A DNA stretch of 13,968 bases from JAICLV01 sp036380925 (GTDB taxonomy: Bacteria; Actinomycetota; Actinomycetes; Acidothermales; Acidothermaceae), in NCBI GenBank assembly GCA_036380925.1, contig DASVDW010000113.1, positions 1-13,968 of the forward strand, given 5' to 3'. Numbering within the stretch: the stretch's first letter is position 1; each line of letters starts with the position of its first letter. The position numbers and the translations under genes were made by a program. Shown piece after piece: positions 1 to 8,690 of the stretch. The notes beneath the pieces were generated by a model. That model was not told the origin of the DNA and ran no database searches. It saw nothing but the letters and a program-made list of their open reading frames with translations.

Positions 1-511
1 GTGCAGCTCGCGCCGGGCGCCGATCTCGCGAGGGTGCGAGCCGACATCGAGCGCGAGAATCCCCAGCTGGTGACGATCCGCGCGGTGAGCGACTTCGGGC
101 GCGCAGACCGCAGCTTTTCGTTGATTCAGGCGGCAGATCGCGGCAGCACCATTCTCGCGATCGTCATCGGGGCGATCGTGGTGATGAGCGCGATGAGCAT
201 GTCGTTTGTCGAGCGGCTGCGTGAGTTCGGGGTGTTGGCGGCGGTTGGCTGGCCGCGCGCACGTGTGCTGTTGATGATTTTCGGCGAGGCTCTCGTCGTC
301 GGCCTTCTTGGCGCGGCCCTCGGCTCGCTGCTGTCGTACCTCGCGGTGCTTGTGATCCAGAATCTGCCCTCACTGACGGGAATCTTGGAACCCGAGTACA
401 CCTCCGCGGTGTTCGGACGCGGCCTGTACACCGCGGCCGCGATGACGATCCTCGGCGCGCTGTATCCGGCCCTGCGGGCCGCCGCGATCGCCCCGCTGGA
501 GGCGCTGCGCC

Positions 512-519
<8 letters not shown>
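1..519 (+). CDS. FtsX-like ABC transporter permease, C-terminal part (5' truncated by window edge)
   Basis: This is the last 172 residues of an FtsX/MacB/LolE-type permease, the membrane subunit of an ABC system acting on envelope substrates (lipoproteins, lipids, peptides) rather than taking up solutes. The visible part begins with the end of the extracytoplasmic domain (about 1-45). Three membrane segments follow at about 48-68, 92-115 and 139-158, the normal number after that domain in the family. The cytoplasmic loop after the first segment (ERLREFGVLAAVGWPRARV) and the C-terminal YPALRAAAIAPLEALR are the classic FtsX-family signatures that contact the ATPase. The window opens on a GTG codon, but a complete family member is about 380 residues or longer, so the real start lies upstream. 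The stop overlaps the ATPase gene by 8 bp. The substrate cannot be told from the sequence. Confidence 0.9.
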
Positions 520-1210
<691 letters not shown>

Positions 1211-1228
<18 letters not shown>

Positions 1229-1753
1229 GACCGACGCCTCTTCGGTCGGCGATGGCACCGCCTGGCTGATCGACAACAGGCATTGCTGCGCCGCGCCGCA
1301 AACGATGTTGTTCGCTCCGAACGGTCCGGACGTCACGACGTAGTCGACAGACACCTTGCCGGTCGCGTCGGCGGTGGTGGCCACCATGCCCTCAAGATTG
1401 CAGTCGCCCGGGCCGGTGGACGTGCCTTTGTCCGCGCACTCGTTGACCACCAAGGGCGAGTTTGGCGTGAAGCCGGCACCGGTCACGTGCACGGTGGCGC
1501 CGGTGGTCAGGCCGGTGCTTGGTGATATCGACACGGTCTGGCCACCGGTGCTCGCAGACGACGGCGCCGCCGCGGTCGGCGACGCCACGGTCGGCGACGC
1601 CACGGTCGGCGACGCGGTCGATTGCGACGGCGTGAGACTGGTTGAGCTGACGACGGACGGCGAGCTGCCGCCACCACAGCCGGCGACCGCGACGACGCTC
1701 GCCGCGACGAGCAACAGCGGCAACCGACGACTTGTGTTGACGCGCCTGGTCAT
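1211..1753 (-). CDS. Lipoprotein with a neocarzinostatin-like (enediyne apoprotein) fold
   Basis: This 180-residue protein has a lipoprotein signal peptide: RR-rich start, hydrophobic core at 11-24 and lipobox VAGC with lipidated Cys26. A Ser/Thr/Pro/Ala linker follows at about 27-70, containing a tandem ASPTV repeat. Residues 71-180 resemble the neocarzinostatin/macromomycin apoprotein family: the TVSISPSTGLTTGATVHVTG opening, two short-range cysteine pairs (C106/C118 and C152/C158, like C37/C47 and C88/C93 of neocarzinostatin) and a closing beta strand. Family members are seven-strand immunoglobulin-like beta barrels; the characterised ones hold an enediyne chromophore in a cleft. The ligand here is unknown and no enediyne synthesis genes are visible. 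The start ATG overlaps the ABC-2 permease stop (ATGA, 1750-1753) and has a strong Shine-Dalgarno. A role as surface-anchored binding protein for the neighbouring exporter is inference. Confidence 0.85.
1574..1618. repeat. 15-bp in-frame tandem repeat in the lipoprotein linker
   Basis: Unit GGTCGGCGACGCCAC is present twice exactly (1574-1588, 1589-1603), followed by a third copy that diverges at its end (1604-1618). On the coding (minus) strand it specifies the repeated ASPTV/VASPT linker between lipid anchor and globular domain. A 15-bp unit preserves frame, so copy-number changes would only lengthen or shorten the tether. Confidence 0.85.
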
Positions 1754-2604
1754 GACGCCAATCCCTCCTTATGAAGACGCGGCCCGAACCGTCTCCATCC
1801 GCGGACCGTTCGAAGCGGATGCGGATGTCCCGGTTCCCAATGGAAAAAAAGCGCGGCGGCCACCAACGAGGCGACCGCCCAGGCGAACGCCACCCCGATT
1901 TGCGTTCCGGTCATGCTCCATTCGCGGCCCGCGGCGAAAACCGCCTCAGCCGGCTTCACCACCGGCGAGAGCGGGAATGCGTCGGCGACCTGACGCAGCC
2001 AAGTCGGCGCGGATGTCGAAGGAAAGAAGACGTCCGAGATGAAGGCGAGCGGCAGCACCGTCCCGTACGCCAGCGGTAGCGACGTGTCGGCGCGGATGAC
2101 GACGCTGCTCACGGCGAGGCCGAGCAGCGAAAAGCACAACGCGCCCAGCGACAAGGAACCGGCCAACCCTCCGACGCGGGCGGCGGTGATCTCGACGTCG
2201 AAGAACAAGGCCGACACGGTGAGCACCGCGGCGACCGACACGGCGCACATCACGACAGCCGCGCCGACCCTGCCGACCAGATAAGCCCAAAGTGGGAGCG
2301 GCGTGCCGTGCAGTCGCTTGAGAATGCCATTCTCACGCGCGAGGACGACGGAGGTCACGACGTTGACGTAGCAGGCGTTCAACATCGCGAAGGTCGCCAT
2401 GGACGGCGTGAGGAAATCGGCCACCCGCATGCCGCGCAGCGCGCCGAGCGTCATTTCCGGGGTGACCAGATTCAGCGCCACCAAGAGCATCAGCGGGACG
2501 GCCAGCACGGTGAACGTCGCCAGCGGGCTGCGGATCAGCAGCCGGAGCTGATAGTTCAGCTGGGTCCACGCCATCGCGGCCGGCGAACGGCTACCGTTGC
2601 TCAT
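1750..2604 (-). CDS. ABC-2 type exporter permease
   Basis: This 284-residue integral membrane protein has six predicted segments at about 29-47, 64-85, 107-135, 146-170, 176-194 and 235-255, the standard ABC-2 topology. The conserved cytoplasmic stretch LARENGILKRLHGTPLP (88-104) is the coupling motif of the DrrB/ABC-2 branch. It pairs with the DrrA-like ATPase encoded just upstream to form a drug, lipid or polyketide exporter. I chose ATG at 2604, which overlaps the ATPase stop by 14 bp. A GTG at 2619 would add five residues, and neither start has a clear ribosome site. The tail (258-284) is basic and probably cytoplasmic. The stop overlaps the lipoprotein start, suggesting the three proteins are made in set proportion. 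The substrate is unknown. Confidence 0.92.
   Translation of the reverse strand: MSNGSRSPAAMAWTQLNYQLRLLIRSPLATFTVLAVPLMLLVALNLVTPEMTLGALRGMRVADFLTPSMATFAMLNACYVNVVTSVVLARENGILKRLHGTPLPLWAYLVGRVGAAVVMCAVSVAAVLTVSALFFDVEITAARVGGLAGSLSLGALCFSLLGLAVSSVVIRADTSLPLAYGTVLPLAFISDVFFPSTSAPTWLRQVADAFPLSPVVKPAEAVFAAGREWSMTGTQIGVAFAWAVASLVAAALFFHWEPGHPHPLRTVRGWRRFGPRLHKEGLAS
1764..1770 (-). promoter_or_regulatory. Strong Shine-Dalgarno of the lipoprotein gene, inside the permease gene
   Basis: Read on the minus strand this is AAGGAGG, ten bases ahead of the ATG at 1753. It lies inside the end of the ABC-2 permease reading frame, so the lipoprotein can be translated efficiently by itself as well as by coupling at the ATGA overlap. 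It supports the choice of ATG 1753 as start. Confidence 0.75.
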
Positions 2605-3538
2605 CGCCGCCGCCGGCACGGGTCAGCCTCAAATAGGCGTCTTCAAGCGAGGGTCTGGTCACGGTGAGTCCGACCAGCTCCTCGCCACGATCAACCGCCC
2701 AGCGGCTGAGCGTCCAGACGGCCTCAGTCGGCTTCGTCGTTTGCAGTCGCAGTTCCACGCCGTCCGAGCGCCGCGCGTGCCACGGGCCGTTCGGTAAATC
2801 GGAATCCCAGCCTGGATAGGGAATTCGAAGGCTGATCACGGCCTCGGCGAGATCGCGTCCACCGAGTTGGCCGGGTGTCGACTGGGCCACCATTCGCCCG
2901 CGACTGATGACGGCGACGCGGTCGGCGAGGGACTGCACCTCGTCCATGTAGTGCGAAGTGAGCAGCACCGTCTTGCCAAGGGCGCGCAGCGAGGTGACCA
3001 TGTCCCACGCCTGTCGGCGGGCGTCGGGGTCGAAGCCGGTGGTCGGCTCGTCGAGAAAGAGCACTTCCGGGTCGCCGATCAGCGCGACGCCGAGGTCGAG
3101 TCGGCGTTGTTGGCCGCCCGACAACGTCCGCACCTTGGCCCGCAGCTTGTCGCCCAGACCAACGAGTTCGGCGGTCTTTCGCACGCCCAGCGTGCGCGTG
3201 TAGAAAGCCGCGAACAGCCGGAGGCTCTCGGTCACGGTGAGTTCGCCGTCCAAGCCTCCCGATTGCAACACGATGCCGACGCGGTCACGGTGGCGCCGTC
3301 CACCGGTCAACGGGTCGGCGCCCAACACCCGCACCGTTCCGGCGGTGGGCGCCAGGTGGCCTTCGAGCACCTCGAGCGTCGTCGTCTTGCCTGCCCCGTT
3401 CGGGCCGAGGACCGCGAAGATCTCCCCGCGACGCACGTCGAAGCTGAGGCCGTCGACGGCGCGTAACCGGCCATACCGCTTCACCAGATCGCGGACGACG
3501 ACCACCGGCGTGTCAGTGTCGGCCAGCCGGCCATACAT
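2591..3538 (-). CDS. ABC exporter ATP-binding protein, DrrA-like
   Basis: This 315-residue ATPase of the ABC-2 exporter shows Walker A GPNGAGKTT at 45-53, Q-loop Gln92, signature LSGGQQ at 139-144, Walker B VLFLDE at 159-164 with PTTGFDP after it, and switch His196. A C-terminal domain of about 90 residues (from about 228) ending in PSLEDAYLRLT is typical of the daunorubicin-resistance DrrA and NodI subgroup of efflux ATPases. The frame stays open for 41 more codons upstream to 3661, but that stretch is rich in R, P and G, unlike the family, and would overlap the stop of the preceding gene. I therefore start at ATG 3538, where the alignable domain begins a few residues later. There is no Shine-Dalgarno, but a TAGCGT hexamer ends 7 bases before the ATG, so a leaderless transcript is possible. 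Confidence 0.93.
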   Translation of the reverse strand: MYGRLADTDTPVVVVRDLVKRYGRLRAVDGLSFDVRRGEIFAVLGPNGAGKTTTLEVLEGHLAPTAGTVRVLGADPLTGGRRHRDRVGIVLQSGGLDGELTVTESLRLFAAFYTRTLGVRKTAELVGLGDKLRAKVRTLSGGQQRRLDLGVALIGDPEVLFLDEPTTGFDPDARRQAWDMVTSLRALGKTVLLTSHYMDEVQSLADRVAVISRGRMVAQSTPGQLGGRDLAEAVISLRIPYPGWDSDLPNGPWHARRSDGVELRLQTTKPTEAVWTLSRWAVDRGEELVGLTVTRPSLEDAYLRLTRAGGGDEQR

Positions 3539-3635
3539 ACGGACGACGCTAGGTTCGCGCGGCCCACGCGGCAGGTGCCTAACGGCCTTCCGGGATGTGT
3601 CGCAGGTCCCCGGCGGCGCGCGGCGAGCGGATCGC
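3539..3635 (-). promoter_or_regulatory. 97-bp gap with possible internal promoter for the exporter genes
   Basis: This is the only non-overlapping junction in the minus-strand run from 8616 to 1211. On the minus strand TAGCGT at 3551-3546 fits the mycobacterial -10 pattern TAnnnT and would place the transcript start at or next to the ATG at 3538. A weak -35-like CTGCCG lies 17 bp further up. I see no convincing terminator, so read-through from the debranching-enzyme gene is also possible. The call rests on short motifs only. Confidence 0.35.
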
Positions 3636-5771
3636 TCAGGCGTCCAGCGCCGCGGTTTCACTCACCCCTTCGGGCAACCCGTCCAACGAGTGTCCGTCGT
3701 GTTTGACGACGAGCCGCACGTTGTCGCCACCCAGCGGAAGCCGCTCGACGGTCAAGGGCAGGAATTCCTGAGGCACCCGGGGCCTGACCGCAACCTGACC
3801 ACCTGGCAGCCACGGGTTGATCCCCAGCAACGAGCGAAGCAGGAAGATCGGGGTCGCGGCCGCCCACGCCTGTGGCGAGCAGGCCGTCGGATACGGCAGC
3901 GGCGCCTTGAAATCTGATCGGTTGAACCCGCACCACAACTCCGGCAACCGCCAGCCGAAAGCCGCCGCCGCCTCGAGTATCGCTCGGGCCACCCGGTGCG
4001 CCTCGGCGACGAAGCCGTATCGCAGCAGTCCGGCGACGGCGATCGCGTTGTCGTGCGGCCACACCGACCCGTTGTGGTAGCTCAGCGGGTTGAACGCCCC
4101 CATCGACGACGCGAGCGTGCGCAGTCCCCAGCCGCTGAACATCTGCGGCGACAGCAGGTGAGCGACTGCGGACGCCGCTTTCGCGTCGTCCACGATGCCG
4201 GTCCACAGGCAGTGGCCGATATTCGAGGCAAGTGAGTCGACCGGTTTCTTGTCCCGATCCAGGGCGAGCGCGAAGTAGCCCCGATCGGGCATCCAAAACG
4301 CGTCGTTGAACGCGCGTTTCAACGTCGTGGCGCGTTCCGTCCAGCGGGTGTGGGCGGGCATGTCGCCGAGGTGGCGGGCGATGCGCGCGCGGGCGAGGTA
4401 CGCGGCGTACGTGTAGCCCTGCACCTCGCACAATGCGATCGGAGGGACGGCGAGCCGACCGCGCGCGTCGGTGATCCCGTCGCCGGAGTCCTTCCATCCC
4501 TGGTTGGCCAAGCCGCGGTTGGTCGCCCGCTGGTATTCGACGAATCCGTCGCCGTCGCGATCTCCGTACTGTTCGATCCAGGCCAGCGCGGCGTCGGCCG
4601 CGGGAAGGAGCGCGCCGAGGTCGTCGACCCCCATGCCCCAAGCGAACGCCTCCCCGACGAGCATGACGAACAGCGGGGTGGCGTCGACGCTGCCGTAGTA
4701 CACGTTGCCGCCGCCGAGCGCGAGGCCCGCCTGCGCGCCGAAGCGCATCTCGTGCAAGATGCGGCCCGGCTCTTCCTCGGTCAACGGGTCGACCACGCGA
4801 CCCTGGTGCGTCGCAAGGGTTTCCAGCGTTCCTAGCGCGAGGGTCGGATCGAGGGGGAGCGCCATCCACGCGGTGAGCAGGGAGTCGCGGCCGAACGGCG
4901 TCATGAACCACGGAGCGCCAGCGGCGACCACTTCCCGGCCGGGCCGTTGCGGGTCGTGGATGCGCAGCGACCCAAGGTCGCGCTGGCTCATCTGCAACGC
5001 CGCGGCCAGACCCGCGTGCGGCGTCGTGATCAGCGGGGCGCGTTCGGTCCACTCTTTGGTGCGCCGGGCCGGCCCGGAGAAGTCCGGATGCTGGCCGCAC
5101 GGGTAGGCAGCCGGGACGGGTTCGCCGTCGACGACGAATCTGACCTGCGCGCACGTTTGCCAGTGCTCGCGCGGCGGGATGGCGACGGAGAACGTGAACA
5201 TGCCTGGGACGCGGGTCAGCGGCTGGTCGCAGGTCACCAAGACGTCCCTGCCATGGCCCAGCCATTGGTAGACGAACACGACTCCGGGCGGGTCGGGAGC
5301 GGGCAACTGCGTCACCCGCTCGGGATGTGAGATGACCCGGTTCTCCTTGACCTCGAACAAGTCGGCGAAGTCGGCGTCGACGAGCAGACTGATGGTGCAG
5401 CCTGCTGTTTCTCGGCCGAGGTTGTAGACGACGATGTCCTCGCGCATCCCGTCGCCGACGTATCGGCGCCGCACCACGAGCAGGTTGCTATCCGCCTGAC
5501 CAGGCTGCGGCGGCACCCGACAGATGTACGTCGCCGAGTTCGGCGCCACTTGTTCCGCGCTGACCGCCTGCAGCCGATGGCCGTCGACCAGCAACTCCCA
5601 GCGCGACAACGAGCGAAGGTCGCGAAAGAACAATCCGTTCGGGCCGTCCTGAAGGATGTCGCCGGTCGTTGTCGCGACGCAGAACATGGAGCCCTCGACC
5701 AGCGGCGGCGTTGCTGTCGCGGCGCCAACGATGGCTGGCGGCGCGCCGGTGAAGCTCCAGGCGTCGGTCAT
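3636..5771 (-). CDS. Glycogen-debranching-type amylo-alpha-1,6-glucosidase family protein
   Basis: This 711-residue, probably cytosolic enzyme has no signal peptide or membrane segment. Residues about 20-250 look like the beta-rich N-terminal domain of bacterial and archaeal debranching enzymes (opening VEGSMFCVATTTGDI, then GLFFRDLRSLSRWEL). Residues about 285-655 look like the (alpha/alpha)6 catalytic barrel: PWFMTPFGRDSLLT (287-300), NQGWKDSGDG (423-432), HNGSVWPHDN (566-575) and LPELWCGF (609-616). By family comparison Asp428 or Asp431 and Glu611 are the likely acid and base; this assignment is inference. Activity on alpha-1,6 branches of glycogen-like glucan is the default expectation, but related families act on other alpha-glucosides. 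ATG 5771 overlaps the stress-protein stop (ATGA). The frame extends further upstream only as a shadow across the neighbouring gene. Confidence 0.85.
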   Translation of the reverse strand: MTDAWSFTGAPPAIVGAATATPPLVEGSMFCVATTTGDILQDGPNGLFFRDLRSLSRWELLVDGHRLQAVSAEQVAPNSATYICRVPPQPGQADSNLLVVRRRYVGDGMREDIVVYNLGRETAGCTISLLVDADFADLFEVKENRVISHPERVTQLPAPDPPGVVFVYQWLGHGRDVLVTCDQPLTRVPGMFTFSVAIPPREHWQTCAQVRFVVDGEPVPAAYPCGQHPDFSGPARRTKEWTERAPLITTPHAGLAAALQMSQRDLGSLRIHDPQRPGREVVAAGAPWFMTPFGRDSLLTAWMALPLDPTLALGTLETLATHQGRVVDPLTEEEPGRILHEMRFGAQAGLALGGGNVYYGSVDATPLFVMLVGEAFAWGMGVDDLGALLPAADAALAWIEQYGDRDGDGFVEYQRATNRGLANQGWKDSGDGITDARGRLAVPPIALCEVQGYTYAAYLARARIARHLGDMPAHTRWTERATTLKRAFNDAFWMPDRGYFALALDRDKKPVDSLASNIGHCLWTGIVDDAKAASAVAHLLSPQMFSGWGLRTLASSMGAFNPLSYHNGSVWPHDNAIAVAGLLRYGFVAEAHRVARAILEAAAAFGWRLPELWCGFNRSDFKAPLPYPTACSPQAWAAATPIFLLRSLLGINPWLPGGQVAVRPRVPQEFLPLTVERLPLGGDNVRLVVKHDGHSLDGLPEGVSETAALDA

Positions 5772-6520
5772 CGCGGCATCGTCACTTCGACCGCGCCGTT
5801 GGGCGTCCCATCGGGCGGTGTGTCGCGGCTCTCCTGCGGCAGCAACAAGACAGGGATCGCCGAGTTCGCCAAGGCCGTGCGAATCGTGGCCGCATGGCCG
5901 GCAGACAGGTCTTGCGCCCAGCCGAGCGCGATCAGATCGGCGTGCTCGGCGCCGGCGACGTCCACGATGCTCTCGCCAGGTGTGCCGCTGCGCATTTCCA
6001 TCCGGGTGTTGGGTCGATCGAGGAACCGGGCGAGGAACTCGTCGGCCCAGCACTTTCGGGCGTGTTCGGGCTGGTCCCAAAACCTCGGCACGGTGGCTTG
6101 ATTGAAGACGTGCAACACGACGACGTCAGCGCCGCGCGCGCAGAACATGCCCACGGTCTCGGCGACCGCGTTGGCCGACAACGCGGTTCCGTCCAGAGGT
6201 ACCAGCACTCGATCGACGAGCGTCGTCGGCGCCGGGCGTCGACGGACCGGCACGACAAGCACCGGTTTCGGACAGCGCTGAATGAGAGCCGCGACGAGGC
6301 GCGCCGTGTGACCCGCCGAATACGGCAGTGCCGCCAACACGACGTCCGGGTCGGCCACGTCGCGCAGCACGGTGGTCACGGTGTCGCGCGGGTCGCGGTC
6401 GACGGCGAGCCGACGACGCTCGACGGCCAGCCCCAAGACGTCGGCGACCGCCGTCGACGCCGCGGTCACCGCCGCCTCGTCACGGTCAGTGGACGCGAAT
6501 GCCGCGATGAAGCGGGTCAT
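5768..6520 (-). CDS. Tandem universal stress protein (two USP domains, degenerate nucleotide motifs)
   Basis: This 250-residue cytosolic protein is built of two USP folds. A short N-terminal one (about 1-91) ends in KPVLVVP, and a fuller C-terminal one (about 103-228) opens with RVLVPLDGTALSANAV and ends in IPVLLLP. ATP-binding USPs carry a G-2x-G-9x-G(S/T) loop. Here the corresponding stretches are LAALPYSAGHTA and LGWAQDLSAGHAA, so the loop looks broken in both halves and nucleotide binding is doubtful. ATG 6520 overlaps the GH65 stop (ATGA 6517-6520); an in-frame start at 6535 would add five residues and lie inside GH65. Its place between two carbohydrate enzymes recalls the M. tuberculosis DosR-regulon pair Rv2005c (USP) and Rv2006 (HAD-GH65), which suggests a hypoxia or stress role. 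Confidence 0.88.
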   Translation of the reverse strand: MTRFIAAFASTDRDEAAVTAASTAVADVLGLAVERRRLAVDRDPRDTVTTVLRDVADPDVVLAALPYSAGHTARLVAALIQRCPKPVLVVPVRRRPAPTTLVDRVLVPLDGTALSANAVAETVGMFCARGADVVVLHVFNQATVPRFWDQPEHARKCWADEFLARFLDRPNTRMEMRSGTPGESIVDVAGAEHADLIALGWAQDLSAGHAATIRTALANSAIPVLLLPQESRDTPPDGTPNGAVEVTMPR

Positions 6521-8616
6521 GGTTGCACCACCCACCCGGTGTCGGTGTTGGTCAGTTGCAGGTGATGGTCCACCCGAACGGCGTCACCGCCCGGAGCCCG
6601 AATCCGCATCGGGCCGCTGACCGTGACAACCGCCGAGTCGTCAGCGATCCGCAGCTGCAGTCGGCGGCTCAAGCAGCGAAAGCGCAGGATCAGGCTCCCC
6701 CATCTGCGTGGCAGGTGCGGGTCGAGGTTCAGCACGCCGTCGCGCACGAACGCTCCCGCGAAGCCGAACAGCAGCGCCTGCCACACACCGGCGAGCGTCG
6801 CGAGATGCAAGCCCGCGCCGGTCACCCCCGTGAGGTCGTCTAGGTCTATGCGCATGGCGATGTCGAGATGCTTCAACGCCTCGTCTGGTCGACCGGCGCG
6901 GGCCAGCAGGGCGGCGGTGATCGCCGGAGACAACGACGATCCATGCGCCGTGCGTGGCAGATAGAACTCGAGGTCCGCGGTGAGCGACCCGACCGGCAGG
7001 TCCCCGGGCAGCAGGTGGTGCGCCATCAACACGTCGGGTTGCTTGACGATCTGGGAGCGTGACGTGCGCGCGGAGCCGAGCAGAAGGTCGGCGGCCAGCG
7101 GCGGTGCGCCGATGTCTGCCACAAGGAGTGGCTCGAGCCCGTAATAGCCGGTGAATTGCTCGTGCCGGCGGGTGCGTTTGTCGTATCCGTCGACGAGGGA
7201 GTCCGCGACCCGGAGCCATCCGTCCGCGTCCGGGCCGGCGCCGACCAGCGTGGCGGCGCGCCGCAGGTTCCAGCGGGCGAGGATGTTGGTGTAGGCGTTG
7301 TCGTCGACGTCCTCGTGGTACTCGTCGGGCCCGATCACATGCCGAATGTGGCCGCTGCCGTCCGAATCGACGTGCGCCCTACTGGCCCAATACCGTGCGG
7401 TCTCGACGACGAGCGGCCGGCCTGCCCCGACGAGAAATGCGTTGTCGCCGGTCCATTCCGCGTAGTGGTTGGCGGCCCATGCGACGTCAGCGTTGATGTG
7501 CTCCTCGAGCTGTCCGTTAAGAATCGGCGCCCACTCGCCGTTCGCGCGTCCCGCGACCGGCGTGACGTCGTCGCCGAGCGCGGCGGATTCCCAAGGAAAC
7601 CGGACGCCGTCGAGGCCGCGCAGCCGCGCCATCGCGCGCGCTTGCGGCAACCGGCGTATTCGATACTCAAGCATCGCGCGGGCGGCGGCCGGCGACATGC
7701 TCGCGATCGCCGGCAGCACGAACACATCGGCATCCCAAAACACATGACCCGCGTAGCCCGTGCCGGAAAGTCCCCGGGCGCCGACCGCGGCCTCGCCTCG
7801 GCTCCCGACGTTGCACCACAACTGAAAGAGCGCGAACCGGGCCGCGAGTTCGGCGGCGCCGTCGTCCGGAATCTCAACGCACACCTCGGACCAGCGACGC
7901 GCCCACCGCGTGGTGTGCTCGTCGAGCAACCGGCTAAAGCCGCTTCGCCGGGCGCTTTGCAAGGCCGCGACGGCACGCCCTGAAGGGGGTGGCCGACGTG
8001 CGTCCGGCGCGTACGCCGCGACGCGTTCGACAACGAGACGACCGTTTCGCGTGGTGACGTCGTCCGCGGCCGCCGCGGCGATCCCCCCGCGCTCGCTGGT
8101 GGTGCGCGCCCACGTGATGTCGCCGAGGCGGCCGCTGGTCATCGTCCGGTCGGTCACCTGCCGCAGTGGGGGGCCGGGCGCGAGATCATCGGCCGGGCCT
8201 TCGGCGCGCATCACGACGATTCCGCGCCGCCCGGCGGCCACAAATCGCAGCGATCGCAAGCCGGCTTCGTCGTCCGACTCACGCAGCAGCACACCGGTGC
8301 GCAAGTTGAGGATCCGCCGTTCGCTGGCGCGCCGCTGGGAATTGACGGCGCTGACGCGCAGTGACAGCGGGAACGGCGCGGCAATCAGATGCTCTGCTGG
8401 ACCCTCGCCGCCGTAAACGCCGCCAGCCAGGACCAGCGGCGCCTCGTGCTGGTCGCCGTCCTCATGACTTCCGCGCAACCCGATGACACCGTCGCCGAGA
8501 CTCAGCAGCGTCTCTTGCACGCGAGCGGTCAATGGGTTGCCGTTCGAGAACCGCAAGGTCCATCGCGGGTCCCGGTCGGTCGCGACCGGGTCGCGGGTGT
8601 GTCGCGACGATCGCAT
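6517..8616 (-). CDS. Glycoside hydrolase family 65 protein, probable alpha-glucoside phosphorylase
   Basis: This 699-residue cytosolic enzyme has a beta-sandwich N-terminal domain (about 20-240), an (alpha/alpha)6 barrel (about 250-625) and a short C-terminal beta domain. GH65 landmarks are clear: GTGYAGHVFWDADVF (285-299), GPDEYHE (429-435), where Glu432 matches the general acid of maltose phosphorylase, KQPDVL (525-530) and TAHGSSLS (556-563). In characterised phosphorylases the KQ and H-x-SS regions shape the sugar and phosphate sites, so phosphorolysis of trehalose, maltose, kojibiose or nigerose is likelier than plain hydrolysis. The specificity cannot be read. Unlike Rv2006-type proteins there is no HAD phosphatase domain. 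ATG 8616 is chosen because the domain begins shortly after it; the open frame upstream to 9012 is a shadow of the divergent gene. It is first in its operon, below a DosR-like box. Confidence 0.88.
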   Translation of the reverse strand: MRSSRHTRDPVATDRDPRWTLRFSNGNPLTARVQETLLSLGDGVIGLRGSHEDGDQHEAPLVLAGGVYGGEGPAEHLIAAPFPLSLRVSAVNSQRRASERRILNLRTGVLLRESDDEAGLRSLRFVAAGRRGIVVMRAEGPADDLAPGPPLRQVTDRTMTSGRLGDITWARTTSERGGIAAAAADDVTTRNGRLVVERVAAYAPDARRPPPSGRAVAALQSARRSGFSRLLDEHTTRWARRWSEVCVEIPDDGAAELAARFALFQLWCNVGSRGEAAVGARGLSGTGYAGHVFWDADVFVLPAIASMSPAAARAMLEYRIRRLPQARAMARLRGLDGVRFPWESAALGDDVTPVAGRANGEWAPILNGQLEEHINADVAWAANHYAEWTGDNAFLVGAGRPLVVETARYWASRAHVDSDGSGHIRHVIGPDEYHEDVDDNAYTNILARWNLRRAATLVGAGPDADGWLRVADSLVDGYDKRTRRHEQFTGYYGLEPLLVADIGAPPLAADLLLGSARTSRSQIVKQPDVLMAHHLLPGDLPVGSLTADLEFYLPRTAHGSSLSPAITAALLARAGRPDEALKHLDIAMRIDLDDLTGVTGAGLHLATLAGVWQALLFGFAGAFVRDGVLNLDPHLPRRWGSLILRFRCLSRRLQLRIADDSAVVTVSGPMRIRAPGGDAVRVDHHLQLTNTDTGWVVQP

Positions 8617-8670
8617 GGGCTCACCGTCGGTCGGCCCGGCGGGGCCCGCCAGGGTCGATGGCGGACCAGG

Positions 8671-8690
8671 GCCGGGACCTTCGCCCCTTG
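8671..8690. promoter_or_regulatory. DosR-like box in the GH65/GT4 divergent promoter region
   Basis: Sequence GCCGGGACCTTCGCCCCTTG. Against the published DosR/DevR consensus TTSGGGACTWWAGTCCCSAA it keeps GGGAC, the two central W positions, the G and the CCC block, and has a T-to-C change in each half. It lies 54 bp from the GH65 ATG and 32 bp from the GT4 GTG, so one dimer pair could serve both genes. The region 8617-8722 also has a GC palindrome GGCGGGGCCCGCC at 8638-8650 and no clear sigma-factor -10 element. Confidence 0.55.

Noticed and set aside
3658..5265. 535-codon minus-strand open frame in a second frame inside the debranching-enzyme gene
   Set aside because: The product is extremely rich in Arg, Gly and Pro with no domain; it is the usual GC-rich shadow of a real gene in another frame.
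5772..6080. Upstream extension of the debranching-enzyme frame by 103 codons
   Set aside because: It overlaps the universal stress protein gene, which has clear family motifs; the extension is R-rich and does not resemble a debranching-enzyme N-terminus. ATG 5771 with an ATGA overlap fits.
8638..8650. GC palindrome GGCGGGGCCCGCC as an operator or terminator
   Set aside because: Such short perfect palindromes are common in very GC-rich intergenic DNA; there is no T-run and no known regulator with this site. Mentioned only in passing.
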